Shown piece after piece: positions 14,030 through 25,965 of a stretch of 64,000 nt of DNA (positions within the stretch are counted from its first letter, which is position 1; each line of letters begins with the position of its first letter). Location of the stretch: positions 186,001 to 250,000 of the forward strand of contig CAUYLG010033190.1 in the NCBI GenBank assembly GCA_963573385.1. Direction: 5' to 3'. The notes under the pieces were generated by a model that saw only the letters and a list, made by a program, of their open reading frames with translations, searched no databases and was not told the origin of the DNA. The translations under genes were made by a program, and so were the position numbers. Source of the DNA: Cacajao melanocephalus. Taxonomy: Eukaryota; Chordata; Mammalia; Primates; Pitheciidae.

Positions 14030-14076
14030 CCAAACCATTTACCTCAAAGGCTGTTCATTATACTTAACATTGACTG
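14027..14076 (-). repeat. Inverted-repeat arm 2 of a compound repeat
   Basis: 'gtgccaaaccatttacctca...cattgactg' mirrors 13871-13919. The two arms could fold into a stem of about 49 bp with a loop of about 107 nt. Confidence 0.85.
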
Positions 14077-14505
14077 TGTGTTTTTGCTTCAGTTGTATCA
14101 TATTTAGAATTTATGAAAACTTACACTTAGGACTAATATATATAAATATTTATTTTTTGTTTTCACTCAGCAGAATCAATAAAACTTTTAAAAAATATGA
14201 GAAAGGATTTGCAAGTGCTTTCTCTTTTCAGTAGTAAAACTTGTTGGCTGGCAGAATGTACCATCAAAAACTTATTTAGTAGCATCTTGTCCCTCTTCCT
14301 TTCTCCTCAACCTCTTAATAGAGATGCCCTAAGCATAATTTAGAATCTTTAATGGGGCAGTTTGAGAAAGTACCACAGACTGGAAGAATGGGATCTGTTA
14401 GCAGAAGAAATACAAAGAGTTATGATAATGTCTTTCTTGATCCCCATCTGCTCTCTGCTGTGGTGTTTTGTACTGTGAGACTTGGGGAAATACTATTTGG
14501 ATTAG
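14077..14505. other. Unique sequence
   Basis: Nothing recognised before the Alu target site. Confidence 0.4.
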
Positions 14506-14848
<343 letters not shown>

Positions 14849-15164
14849 TCATTTGGTTCTAGGCCTAAGAGGGGCAAGACTAGTGAAGCCCATGGAATAG
14901 ACAGTAAGGCATTGGCTGCTTAGTGCTTTTAATGAGAGAGAGAAAGAGTGATGAGTGAGTGTAAAGGATTTTTCTGTGTTATCCCACCTTGATCATCTGC
15001 AGTGAGCAGGAAGAGGCAGTGGTTTGCTGTCAAAGTTTTCTTGGAATTAAAAATAATTGACTATTTGGTTGTATCACAGATTAGGTATAGGACCTAGCAG
15101 GGAAAGAAACCCCAATGCTTCTTACTATGTAAGGGGTTTTTTTATCTAAAAAAATAGACTCTCA

Positions 15165-15514
<350 letters not shown>

Positions 15515-15734
15515 GATGTGTAAAGAAATTGGATGGCATTTATTTCTTGGTTTATTAATTCTTAAAACATCTAAGAGAAAATAGATCACTTGAAATATCT
15601 TTTTTTGGCTACTAACTTCCCTTTCCCTTAGATTGCCGTAGATAAGGTATAGAGTAAAATTCTGAAGGCATTTAAGGGTAGGTGCAGGAGAATTCATATT
15701 ACATTTTTAAGGTTGTTGAATTGGGAGAAAATTT

Positions 15735-15850
15735 AGAAGTAATTTAGTTCATGTCTTCATTTTTCAGAAGCAGAGAACTAGAAGAGTAATAAGTTACCCA
15801 GGTAATGAGCTCTCATTCCTGCAAGGGCAGAATCTCCATTCTGATTTTGG
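15735..15850 (-). repeat. Possible MIR-like fragment
   Basis: 'catttttcagaagcagagaa', 'gtaataagttacccaggtaa' and 'gctctcattcct' loosely follow antisense MIR/MIR3. Highly decayed. Confidence 0.35.
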
Positions 15851-15924
15851 CTTTGTGGCATTGCTTGCATCTCTGTCTTTATTTTATTGGTGAATTTGTA
15901 TCTGTAAATATTTTATCTTCTCAT

Positions 15925-16012
15925 ATTGTAAGGTTCTTGAAGACAGAAACTGTGTTTTATATTTATTTGTAACTGTTCCAAGAGTTCAATAAATAAATGT
16001 TTGTTGTGGTGG
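15925..16012 (+). repeat. L2 3' end
   Basis: 'gaagacagaaactgtgtttt ... gttcaataaataaatgtttg' is the L2 terminal motif ('gggcagggactttgtct...gctcaataaatatttgttga'). Confidence 0.65.
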
Positions 16013-16017
16013 GGGCT

Positions 16018-16520
16018 GATTTGTGGGACTCCCCAACCTCTGCAAAGAATGTGATTCGTGCTGTCACCTTGGCAAATAAAGAATAATTGTTGCCATGTAA
16101 GTCATCCAAACAAAGCTTTGCATCAACATTTTAAGAAACTAAAATATCAGAATAGATGAGCCATTGAATAAAAATCAACATCAATCACAACCTACCTCAT
16201 TTTAAATAAGCTACAAATCAAAGTAAATAATCTGATGCAAGTGGCCATTTCTGCTTTCAGTCTGAGAGGAAGTCAATAAATTCCTTTTGCTGTTACAAAA
16301 GTAGTTTAAATTCCATGCAGGACACGAGTCTGGGCAATCACATCAGCCTCAGCGTACCAAAGAGCCTAGAGAGACAGCAGAACAATGTCTTCCCACTCGA
16401 GCTACAGAGGGAAGGTGGTCTTAGTTTTTGCTGCAGTAACTGGAAGTTTAAATTTAATTTTCAGTCAGAGCCTGCTGTTCAAGCTCCCCGTCTGTTTTGC
16501 AATCTAAGCTGAACATGTAC
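16018..16520. other. Complex unique block with more GC and CpG than its surroundings
   Basis: No repeat family is visible. It has 'tttctgctttcag' at about 16249-16260, a good-looking splice-acceptor shape, and several CpGs (for example 'ctcgagctac', 'ccccgtctg') in an otherwise CpG-poor region. A 65-residue frame at 16315-16512 lacks any known domain. It may be a conserved element or an untranslated exon, or simply unique DNA. Confidence 0.3.
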
Positions 16521-18898
16521 TTTTTTTCTTTTCTGATATTCTTAAATCATTTGGAGAAATCTAATATTCATATTTTCAAATTATATCAGCTTAGCTAAAG
16601 ATATATTTTCCTCTTTATAAAATTCAGTTGCAAAAAATAAAAAATAAAAAAAAAAGAAGGAGACCAAACGCTCAAGAAAGGGAGAGCAGGAGGCCTAGAG
16701 TATGTAAATTGTTTGATATTTGACAAATCAGTTACTGTGTGTGGTGTGATATGCAAATTGAGAATTATGCTTTCCTCTTATCTGCATTGCAGATTCTTCA
16801 GGGCATGTTCTACATGCATTCTGCATGCAGTATGTGCAACACAGCATCAAAGTTTAGTGCAAGGAATAAGGGCAATGGAAGTCAGAGGAAGGAAATGTAT
16901 ATTAGTTTTATATCTTTATGTGAAATTTGTGCATGCCTAGCCACAGTTAATGAATTGGTGAGATCAGCGTCTACTAACTTATAAATGGATACTGCATTAA
17001 ATAATAAATTTAAAGATAAGTTATGAATAATACATCTCTTAGTCCTGAACACAGGGATTTCTAAATGTGAAACACAGCATATGCTAAGATTAAAGCTTAG
17101 AATACCATACACTAATACAAGTGTGTGTGTATATATAACTATACTTATAATATGTATAAAACACATGCACCTACATTTAATCTTTGATCTTTGTGCTATT
17201 TGTACTACTGCAGAGAATCTGTGCAGCATAAATTTTTGTGTATAGATTGAGGCAGAATAGGCAGTTTTCTACGTAGAGAATTTGTACTTGTCAGGGAACG
17301 TTTTCTTCCTAAAATTCTACCCTTGAAACTTCATGTCTGTTGGTTCAATGTTTGTTTTAGTTTTATCATTTTCTCTTTTTTGTTCAGTTAAACACAAAAC
17401 AACTTGGTGAAATAAACCCTTGAGGTTTTATCATCTCAACCTTGGTGGAATTAATTATTAGTAAATTGGATGAGTAAATCTCTGTAGTAGGAAATAGTTA
17501 TATTCTTAGGGTCAAGGATACATTTTGATTATAGAATAATTATACTGATAGTTGTATGTGGCTTAGAGATTTAGTTTACATTTTATATATAGTTCATAAA
17601 TAACTGCTTATTGGATGATGGGGTTTAAAATTTAAGCTTTTTCCCTGGCATTGGAGTTCTGTTGAACTTTCATCATTAATTGAGTTGATTGATTAATAAT
17701 AGTCCTCTTATCTTATCAGGCACAGCCTACATGATCAATATGGAAATCACTGACCCCGCCTCCTGTTTCTACCGTCATCATCTTTTCTTGTACTCTTTTT
17801 CTCTAAATGATGCTATCTCACTTAATATAGTAGTATTATCCTACATGGAATAATTACTGATTTTGTTCCATAGACCACAAGTTATAAATGTCATTTTTTT
17901 TCTGACTCGTGTTTTTAAGATAAGGGTACAGAAAATCCAGTTATCATCATAAATTTTTCATATCAAACAACTATGTTAAAAGAAAATAAAATCAAAGAAT
18001 AACTAAGTATACCAGTTGCATGAGTGAAACTTCAGCAGGATAATAAAGTTTTGTAAAAAGGAAGAGAACTGCTTTAGAACACATGATGAGCTAGAAACTA
18101 CAGTGAGACATCATGTTACTATTATGTTATAAGATATAATACTTGGAAAATCGAATTTTCAATTATTGTCATTTGGGCATTTTCTGTTGTCTACTCCACT
18201 TTGCCCGTTTTATCATATACCTGTTTTTGAACTTCAATCCTGGAAATTTACCGTGAGAGCTGTGCAGTGCCTCATAGGGTTTTCTGCAGCTCTCAAAATA
18301 AAAAGTATTCCAATTTTCAAAGGAATGAGTTATTTTCATTCTTTGAGTGTTGTGATCATATATATAAAGTTCTTAAGATATTTAAATTTTTTTCCACTTA
18401 GTAACTTGTGGTATACTGGGGAGCTGTGCAATATTTCCTATATTCCTATTTTGCATATATTATTGCTTTTGTACCTCACTGTGAATGAAAATCATCATTA
18501 TTTATGTTAGGCGCAAGAACAATAATAGGTTTCCTTGGTAGTGAGCATCATGTAAGGAATTTATCTGTTTACTGGCTTTGTTTTCTCAAGAGCATTATTA
18601 ATTACTAAAGCCATGCAAAAGCATAGACTGGCTTTTCAATATATTTAACAATATTCCTTGATTTGCTAGAAACTGGGCAGAATTTGCTTTGCTGTTTATA
18701 TAAATGATTTTTCATGAGTAGGGTCTTCCTGGTTAATCCTATTGTTAGTTTTGTTTGTACCCCATGAACATGGCAGGGGATGAACAGAGGTAGGGAAGGG
18801 AAGAAGACCGTGATGGGAAGATTTTTTTTTAAATAAAATAAATTATTTTGTTTTATTTTTTGTTCTAGACCATTTAGAGAGGTGGTCACTTTTCTAAG
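16521..18898. other. Unique AT-rich sequence
   Basis: It contains a small A-rich run (16632-16655) and a short GT/TA patch at 17120-17138. The overlapping frames near 16.7-17.2 kb and a 114-residue frame at 18166-18510 have no recognisable domain, and I treat them as chance. Confidence 0.4.
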
Positions 18899-19203
18899 TT
18901 TTTTTTTTTTTTTTTTTTGAGACAGAGTCTTGCTCTGCAGGCCAGGTTGGAAGGCAGTGGCACAGTCTTGGGTCACTGCAACCTCCACCTCCTGGGTCCT
19001 GCTTTAAGCAATTTTCCTGCCTCAGCCTCTCAAGTATCTGGGATTACAGGCATGTGCCACTATGTCCAGCTAATTTTTTAATATTTTTAGTAGAGATGGG
19101 GTTTCACCATGTTGGCCAGGCTGGTCGTGAACTCTTGACCTCATGATCTACCCACCTTGGCCTCCCAAAGTGCTGGGATTACAGGCATGAGCCATCATGC
19201 CCT
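18899..19203 (-). mobile_element. Alu SINE lacking its extreme 5' bases
   Basis: A T20 tail, then 'gagacagagtcttgctctg', to 'gagccatcatgccc'. The left-monomer terminus stops about 5 bases short of the usual '...cccggcc' and joins 'ttagaaag', so it is slightly 5'-truncated or eroded. An extra 'tcctgc' lies in 'ctgggtcctgctttaagcaa'. Confidence 0.95.
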
Positions 19204-21320
19204 TAGAAAGAGTACATGTTACATTTCTTGAAAATTTAACATTATTCTTGCTCAACATCACTTTCGCACTTCAGACAGTTTATTTGATAATCCAAGATCA
19301 TCCTTTAACACCCAGTAAGTGATAGGGCCATTTTTGTTTTGTTTTTGTTTTTCGGATGACATTGAACTAAAAGCAAGAAAACTGCTTGAAACTTTTATCA
19401 ATTTTAGAAGGGTATGTTACCATGGAATAAGGAATAAGGGGAAAGCCACCTGTTAATGCTAAAAAAAATGGAATCTTAATTTAATAAAATGTAATAGCTT
19501 TTAGACTAGTTAGTCTGTGAAAGCGGATGGGCATTTATTTCATAAATATATGTGAAACTGTGGTAACAACGTACTGAATCTTTGACACCATTTATTGCCA
19601 ATACGAGAGGCTGAAACAGAAGGTAGATGTAGAAGAACTGGATTTGGTAGATAAGTGGTTAGACAAGAAGCACACATCTTTCTGCCTCTTTTCTCCTTGT
19701 GACTAGCTGATTTAAATATAATGCAGTAAAACTTTTACTCTCCCTCTTTTTTCCTTAATGTTTTTCTTTCACACATCCTTTCTTGCACCATCCTTTAATT
19801 GTTCCCTCTTGCTTTTGGTCTTTCCTCCTCAAGTTAACTTTAGCTAAGAGACACAGGCTCCTCCTAGGGGCACAGGGAATTTCTGGAAAGAAGAGGAACA
19901 TATTTGTCTTTAATCTCACTGGTCAATATCTTTCCCAACAAGCATTCTTTATTGGCATTTTACACATCTAGAGCCTCCACCACTCCAATAAGGCTCCAGA
20001 AAAAATGTTAAAACAATTTCAGCAGAAAGGATGGAAGCATTGTACTGGAGATTCTATGTGTTGGGATGGGAGAAGATAAGTGCATCTTCTGAGTATTGTC
20101 TTCATTGTCCTCTGTCTAAACTCATCGTTGGGTACGCAGAAGCGAGGAAAGATACAGGCAGTGATTCTGGACCCTCAATGTATGTTCAAACATTTTAAAC
20201 ACTAGCCTATTTCTTTTCTACCCTCTATACCCTCTATCTCAATTTGTAACTATTTCTTCTTTATCTACTACTGACTTCTTTCTCTTCTTCAAGTCATCAA
20301 TATCAAAGAAAGGCAGTGCCCAAATTTTCTTTGGGCCGTTAATTCCTATCTACTCACCCAAAAAGTCCTATTAAAAGCTTTGATTATGGTCCATGCATTC
20401 AGGGCAAGATATCCTGCCAGGATCTGAGTCCCTCCTTTTATTTATTCAGAACTGGATTTTAGAGAGAAGGATAACAAAATGCTCAGCCAATACATTTATC
20501 TTCTCCTATCCCAGTGTATAGTATCCCTAGTACAATGCTTCCAATCTTTTCTGCTGAAATTACTTACTTTTTTTCCTGAAGTCTTATTAGGGTGGTGAAG
20601 ATTATAGATGATAAAATGTCAATCATTGATGAAGATAGAAAAAGATATTAACCAGTGGGATGAAAGACAGATTCCAACAGATTCCTTTTCTTTCTAGGAA
20701 TCCCTTGTTCCTCTAGGAAGATCCTGTGGCAATGTCTATTAGCTTGGAGTTGATGGAGGTCAGCCTGGATTAGAAGTCCTATGTGTTGAGAACCCCTCTT
20801 TCAGTTACTCTGGTCGAGATAACTGAGTAATCAAAAGCTGTTTGCTCACATCTGTGCTCATATGCTGAAACTTTAAACCTGGCATATTTGATTTATGGTA
20901 GCGAAAAGGCCCTGAGATAAGAATTGTATAAAGCATAAGGTAAATTAAGGAGAAAATAGGGCAGATGATAGGCTGATAAAATGACACAGGGTCTTTCAAT
21001 TGAAACCCTATTAACTATATTATAATTCTACATTCTACTATGAAATGGAAAATATTGGTAGTTATATGGATAATGGAGTCCAGGCTGCCTATTCTGGGAT
21101 TAGCCATCTGAATATTTAAGCATAGCTATTGTATTTCATAAGGCAATCTGAAATTTGTTGTATTTCTTTTTCAATTTTATTTTATGTAATGACACACTAC
21201 CATTACATAAATTCAGTGGATAAAGCATGACGTGATTATACTTAAAAGGGAAAAAAATCTGACCTACTTAAGAAGTTCCTGTGCATTTTTCTTCCAGTAA
21301 ATCTTTTCACAGCTTATGAT
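19204..21320. other. Unique sequence
   Basis: No confident repeat. A C/T-rich stretch (19740-19850, 20200-20300) is present, but I cannot assign it. Confidence 0.4.
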
Positions 21321-21324
21321 TTGA

Positions 21325-21510
21325 GGGACCAGGTTAAAGGAAAAATCACTAGATTAGGAGTCAGGAAGGCTTCATTGGAGCTGCCACTAACTAGCAATGT
21401 GGTATAGAGTAATTCACTGAAACTTTCTCTGCTTCGATTTTTCCTCTTTAAAAAAAGGAGGTATTTGGTGATCTCCAGGGTTTCTGCCAATTTCAATCTC
21501 CTGTGGTTCC
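21325..21510 (+). repeat. MIR-related SINE fragment (MIRc/MIR3-like)
   Basis: 'cactagattaggagtcagga', 'gctgccactaactagcaatg', 'gaaactttctctgcttc' and 'tttggtgatctccagggttt' follow the order of the MIR-type SINE ending in '...ggactagatgatctctaagg...'. Confidence 0.6.
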
Positions 21511-21554
21511 TTAAATGTATGTCATGGACTGCTTGGTAACAAAGATGGTTTCTT

Positions 21555-21615
21555 ATCTATGTTTACACTCTACTGTCACAAAACAGGTGTTCAATAAATG
21601 TTGGTAGAATAATCT
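21555..21615 (+). repeat. L2 or MIR 3' terminal fragment
   Basis: 'aaaacaggtgttcaataaatgttgg' region is the conserved CORE-SINE/L2 3' end. Confidence 0.5.
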
Positions 21616-21810
21616 CAAGAACTAAGAATACTACCACAAGTCTGGGAATAAAACAATATTTTTTTGTATTTTTTGTATGTTTCAGTATTTAATATATGTA
21701 AGCGTTAACAAGGCAGCATCATATATCTGGTAGTCTTTAATATGTGTTTATTTCTTTGATATTTGGCATCTATAAATTAGTTCAAAGGCCATGCTATTGG
21801 GAACATGGGG

Positions 21811-22072
21811 GATTAACATTTATTGAGCGCCTCCTTGATGTGGTCAGGCATTACACAAGGTTTTAAATATCAAATCTTACTTACTTTTCACAGCTTCCTG
21901 GTGAGGTCAGTCCATTTATCCCTGTTTTTGCCAGGGGGAAATAGAGGTGCTAAGAAGGTAAGAAACTTATCTGGGATCATAAAGCTAGAAAGTGGCAGAG
22001 CGAGGTTACTGAGATTTTGATTCAGTGTTTTCTTGGCTCCAAAGACCATGATCTTTCCACTCTGCTGTGCTG
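21811..22072 (-). repeat. MIR SINE, near full length
   Basis: 'attaacatttattgagcgcc' opens the element. Next come 'ggcattacacaaggttttaa', 'ggaaatagaggtgctaagaa', 'agctagaaagtggcagagcg' and 'gatctttccactctgctgtg'. All major antisense MIR blocks are present in order over about 260 bp. Confidence 0.85.
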
Positions 22073-22660
22073 AATCATGCTTTTTGCTGGGTAAAATATC
22101 TATTATGTTACTTTATCCTTATCACATCCCTATGAGTTCTTTTTTCAAAAAGGTGCAAGTCATTAAAAACAGAAGTTATCTTAGCTTTTGTATTCATTTC
22201 ACAAACTTAATATAATATAAGCTGTGTCAATCAGAGTAAGACAAAGCCTGAGTCTGGGCCAGAGGGACAGCTATCCCTTCTTATAATGAGCACTCACAGA
22301 GATTAGCTCAATGGGGAATCTGGGAAACTTTCCAGATAGCATCAAACATAATCTTTCTAACGTTGCATTTTACTTTTAGACAATCCATTTTGACTCCCTT
22401 TGTCCTCTTCTTAAAAGCAAGTTTGTATTAATTTGTGACAAGTTAATGCTACTCTCTATTTCCATATTATAGTGCTAGGTAATTTTAAAATCTTTTGAGA
22501 AATAAACATTAGTTAAATATTTCTGAAATATCCCCTTCCCCCTCATTAAACTGTTAAATAAAATAATAAATCTATTTGGATTAGGCCATAATCAACTGGA
22601 TTTCTGGTCTCCTTGCAAATGACTTTTGTCTGCTATGTTGCAGTCATATTTTTTCTTTCA
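22073..22660. other. Unique sequence
   Basis: Nothing recognised upstream of the L1 fragment. Confidence 0.4.
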
Positions 22661-22912
22661 TTCTACATGTTCTCACTTACAAGTGAGAGCTAAGCATGGG
22701 GTACATATGAACCTAAAAATGTGAACCACAGACACTGGGGACTAGTGGAGGGAAAAGAGGACGGAGGGAAGGGCTGAAAAACTGCCCATTGGGTATTGTG
22801 CTCATTCCCTGGGTGATGGGATCATTTGTACCCCCAGACCTCAGCATCACACAGTATACCAATGTAACAAACCTGTCCATATACCTCCTGAATCTAAAAT
22901 AGAAGTTGAAGT
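22661..22912 (+). mobile_element. L1 3' UTR fragment, 5'-truncated
   Basis: 'catgttctcacttacaagtg', 'gagctaagcatggggtacat', 'cactggggactagtggaggg', 'gggaagggctgaaaaactgc', 'acccccagacctcagcatca' and 'aatgtaacaaacctgtccat' are in L1 3' UTR order, followed by a weak A-rich end. Only about 250 bp remains, so the copy cannot code. It is probably primate-age (L1P/L1MA). Confidence 0.93.
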
Positions 22913-24079
22913 TTTTAGAAGTTTTTTAAGAGATTATTTTTGTATTAAAATTCTCCAATTGTCAAATTGCCTACAAAATAGAATGTTGGGCATCGTAGAA
23001 GTAAACAGAAAAAAAAATAATCTTCACTATATCACAATTATGCTGTGCTATGGAGTTGGTGTGCATAAAACCTAATCCGATTGACTGAAAACTGTCAAAG
23101 AACAAAGCACAAATACCAATGATAGATGAAAAGACATATAAAGATGGATGATTCTTTTTTAGGAGCAGTGAGAGATTAAAGGGTAGGCATTACTGCAAGA
23201 ATCGATGTTAACTGTTCTTTAAAAATAAAATCATTGTTAATGATATGGCAGACTGAACGATCAGCACATCAATGACTGAGGAAAGATGTGAGATCCATAG
23301 TGTTACAGCATCACATTAGGCTGAGAAATCATTGAAATAAACCCTATCCTGGAAGAAATTGGAAGAGCTAAATAACATGCAGCTTAGGAGGAAAACCTAT
23401 TCTCTCAGAAAGATTTTCTTAGATCATTTCCTTCTATGGAACACAGAAAGAGTTTCAGTAACATGTTTTGGCTAATTGAGCAGACCACCATTGTTGCTGT
23501 GGTTCTGTAATCATTTTGCTAGGGAACATAGAAGAATAAATCTCTAGTGATCAGAGACTATATGAATGATGGAGAACCTTTGGGCCATTTTCATACCATT
23601 CATCATCTGTGGGATGTTGCCATATCTGGTGTCCTTGGCACACTTCAAGTATATGAGCTATAGGGAGAAACGTTGGAAGTGGACCCAGATCTCATTGCAT
23701 AGAATAAAAAAACTGAGCCTTGAGGCATGAAATCCCCCAAGAGCTAGCCCTCACACCTGCAGGTAATTTATATCTGTATTTCCTGACTTGCTTCTTCCTA
23801 TTTAACACTGCTTCTTCCACTTTGCTTCTGTACTATTTCACCGGTTGCTAATTCCTCCGGTATGGAGACCTAGCTGCTCAGTTTTCACTTATTTGGCTCC
23901 TTGGTTATAGCGTTCGTATGTATTCAAATTTGTTACAGGAAGCATAGTTGAATCCTCCAGTCTCTTGACGTTTAACTAACTCCTGTTCCTCACATTCCCA
24001 TTGGAACTAAAATAACTCCCATTGACTTTCTAATCATTGACAACCGGAAACACTTTCACTCATTCTTCCGTCCTTTTCT
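22913..24079. other. Unique sequence, 23.27-23.76 kb unassigned
   Basis: The 23.27-23.76 kb portion ('ttttggctaattgagcagac', 'catctgtgggatgttgccat') is complex sequence with no family I recognise. It could be an old DNA transposon or simply unique. Confidence 0.35.
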
Positions 24080-25140
24080 ATGGCAACCAAACTTGCTGAC
24101 CACCTCTTTGTTTCCTGTAATGGTTTCCGTACTCTTACCCTTCCTCAGCCTGCTGGACTTTTCCTCCTTTCCTTCTTCTCCATGACTTCCTTTCTCCTAC
24201 CAGCTTCTGACAGTACTGTGTCTTCATCAAGCCCTTTACTTACCTTACATGTTCTTGCCTAGATTGTTTGATCCACTGCTACACTTTAACTATGTCTTAT
24301 ACATATATGACTCCACATCTCTCTCCTGAGCTCCAGATCTAAAAATCTACATGCTTAGAAGACATGGAAAACTCAACTTAAATAATGTGATATTCTTGTT
24401 ATTTCCCAATGATATCATTATCTTTCTGCTTACTCAAACCAGAAACATGGGAATGAAATTCTGTTTTTCATTCATGTCTCACATCTAACTGATAGTCAGC
24501 TCTGTCTGTCCTGCCTCTTAAATATCATTCTGCTGTGACTGTCTATCACAGGGTTGCCCACTTGGGTTCAGGCTTCCATTGTTCATCACTGCACTATTAG
24601 AATTACCTTCAAATTGGCCTTCTAACATCCAGGTTTGTTCTTTTTAATGTATACATAAAACACATTTTAGAATTTCTATCTAAAAATCCAAAATCCTCTT
24701 CTTTCATAGTTTTCTCCTGTTTATTAAAAAGTCTAAATTGTTAACTTACCACATAGGCCTTTTTCTGTCTCTCAGCCTCAGCTCTGATCACATCTCTTAT
24801 CCCTTCACAGGTGCCTTAAGGTCACTTCAGTTTTATCAAAATACTATATTTGCCCAATGTGTCTTTCTGTTTCAGCCTCACAAACTTTTTGATGCCCCAG
24901 CACAATCTCTTTTATAAATGTGATCCAAATCACACTGTGGAGAATGAATCACTACAACCTTATTTCCCTATTGTAACCTGAACATAATGTATCAGCTACA
25001 GTACTTTATTGTGATTCTTTCCTTACTGAATTTTAAGCAACTGGAGGATAGAATATTATGTTATTTATCTGTGGGTCATCAAGGCCTAGCTCATGGTAAG
25101 AACTAAATTTTGTTGAGTTGAATGAAAGAACTGATGAATG
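24080..25140 (+). repeat. L2 LINE fragment, 3' half
   Basis: Diagnostic L2 blocks appear in sense order: 'ctctctcctgagctccagat' (24.32 kb), 'gtcagctctgtctgtcctgc' (24.50), 'aaattggccttctaacatcc' (24.61), 'cagcctcagctctgatcaca' (24.77) and the 3' end 'aaggcctagctcatggtaag' (25.08). Divergence is high, and the 5' boundary before 24.28 kb is uncertain. Confidence 0.75.
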
Positions 25141-25860
25141 AATTAATAGACACATGCAAATTTTAATGCTTTAGAGGTATGAATTAGCCAAAAAGCATTG
25201 GTTTGAAAATGGCAATACAGCTGGAATTTAATTTCCATAGCTTTTATGAGCCAGTAAATTATTATACTTGTTTTCCAAACTGGTATCTGGAAACTATTTC
25301 ATGAAAGGAGAAAGAGAGGACCAGAAGAAAGCTTTAAGAATACAAGAATTGATGGTAATTACTTTTTCAATATCTTTTCTGGTGATATTTACAACGTAGG
25401 TGTACAATTAATACTAATGAATGTTCAGATCACTTTTGGCATTCACTAAATAGTTTCTATTATTTATATAACAAAACAGATATCATGAAGGCCTCTTGGG
25501 GAGTCTTAACTCTCCAGAAGACTGGAAGCATAGTTCAACATTCAAGCAGTAGCTGTTTCACATTCTAATACTAACTCATCACATCTCAGAAAATCATTTC
25601 TGACAAGTTTGATTCTCTTCAGTACTATTTGCTCTGGCAGAACATGATCAGGAACCATTTTTGGCCAACTCCCCTAGTTCCCAGAGAGACAACTGACATA
25701 CTTTAGTGTCTCTATGGACCAAATAACACTAATATTATCAGTACAATTCTAGTGTTTTCTTTGTGTGTATAGAAAGATTTGCTTTTTCTCCTACTGCAAT
25801 ATTTCTAAATCTAAAGTATAAAATGTTTATGTCACCTTATTAGTGGCATAAATGTTTGTC
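25141..25860. other. Unique sequence
   Basis: No assigned repeat or gene signal. Confidence 0.4.
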
Positions 25861-25864
25861 ACTT

Positions 25865-25965
25865 AAAAATGTTTGACCCTTGAAGATCAGTCAAGGTCTT
25901 TTTATCTTCATCTCTTTCGTGTGTATCATAGTTGTTTAATGAATGTTTGCTAGGTTGAACTGATG
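25865..25965 (+). repeat. L2 3' end
   Basis: 'gtcaaggtctttttatcttc ... gtttaatgaatgtttgctag' resembles the L2 terminus. Short and diverged. Confidence 0.5.

Noticed and set aside
18605..18988. 127-residue minus-strand frame ending near an Alu
   Set aside because: Its first part is the translated Alu end and poly-A (a lysine run); the rest is unsupported unique sequence.
22661..22912. A possible active L1
   Set aside because: Only about 250 bp of 3' UTR is present, with no ORF1, ORF2 or promoter.
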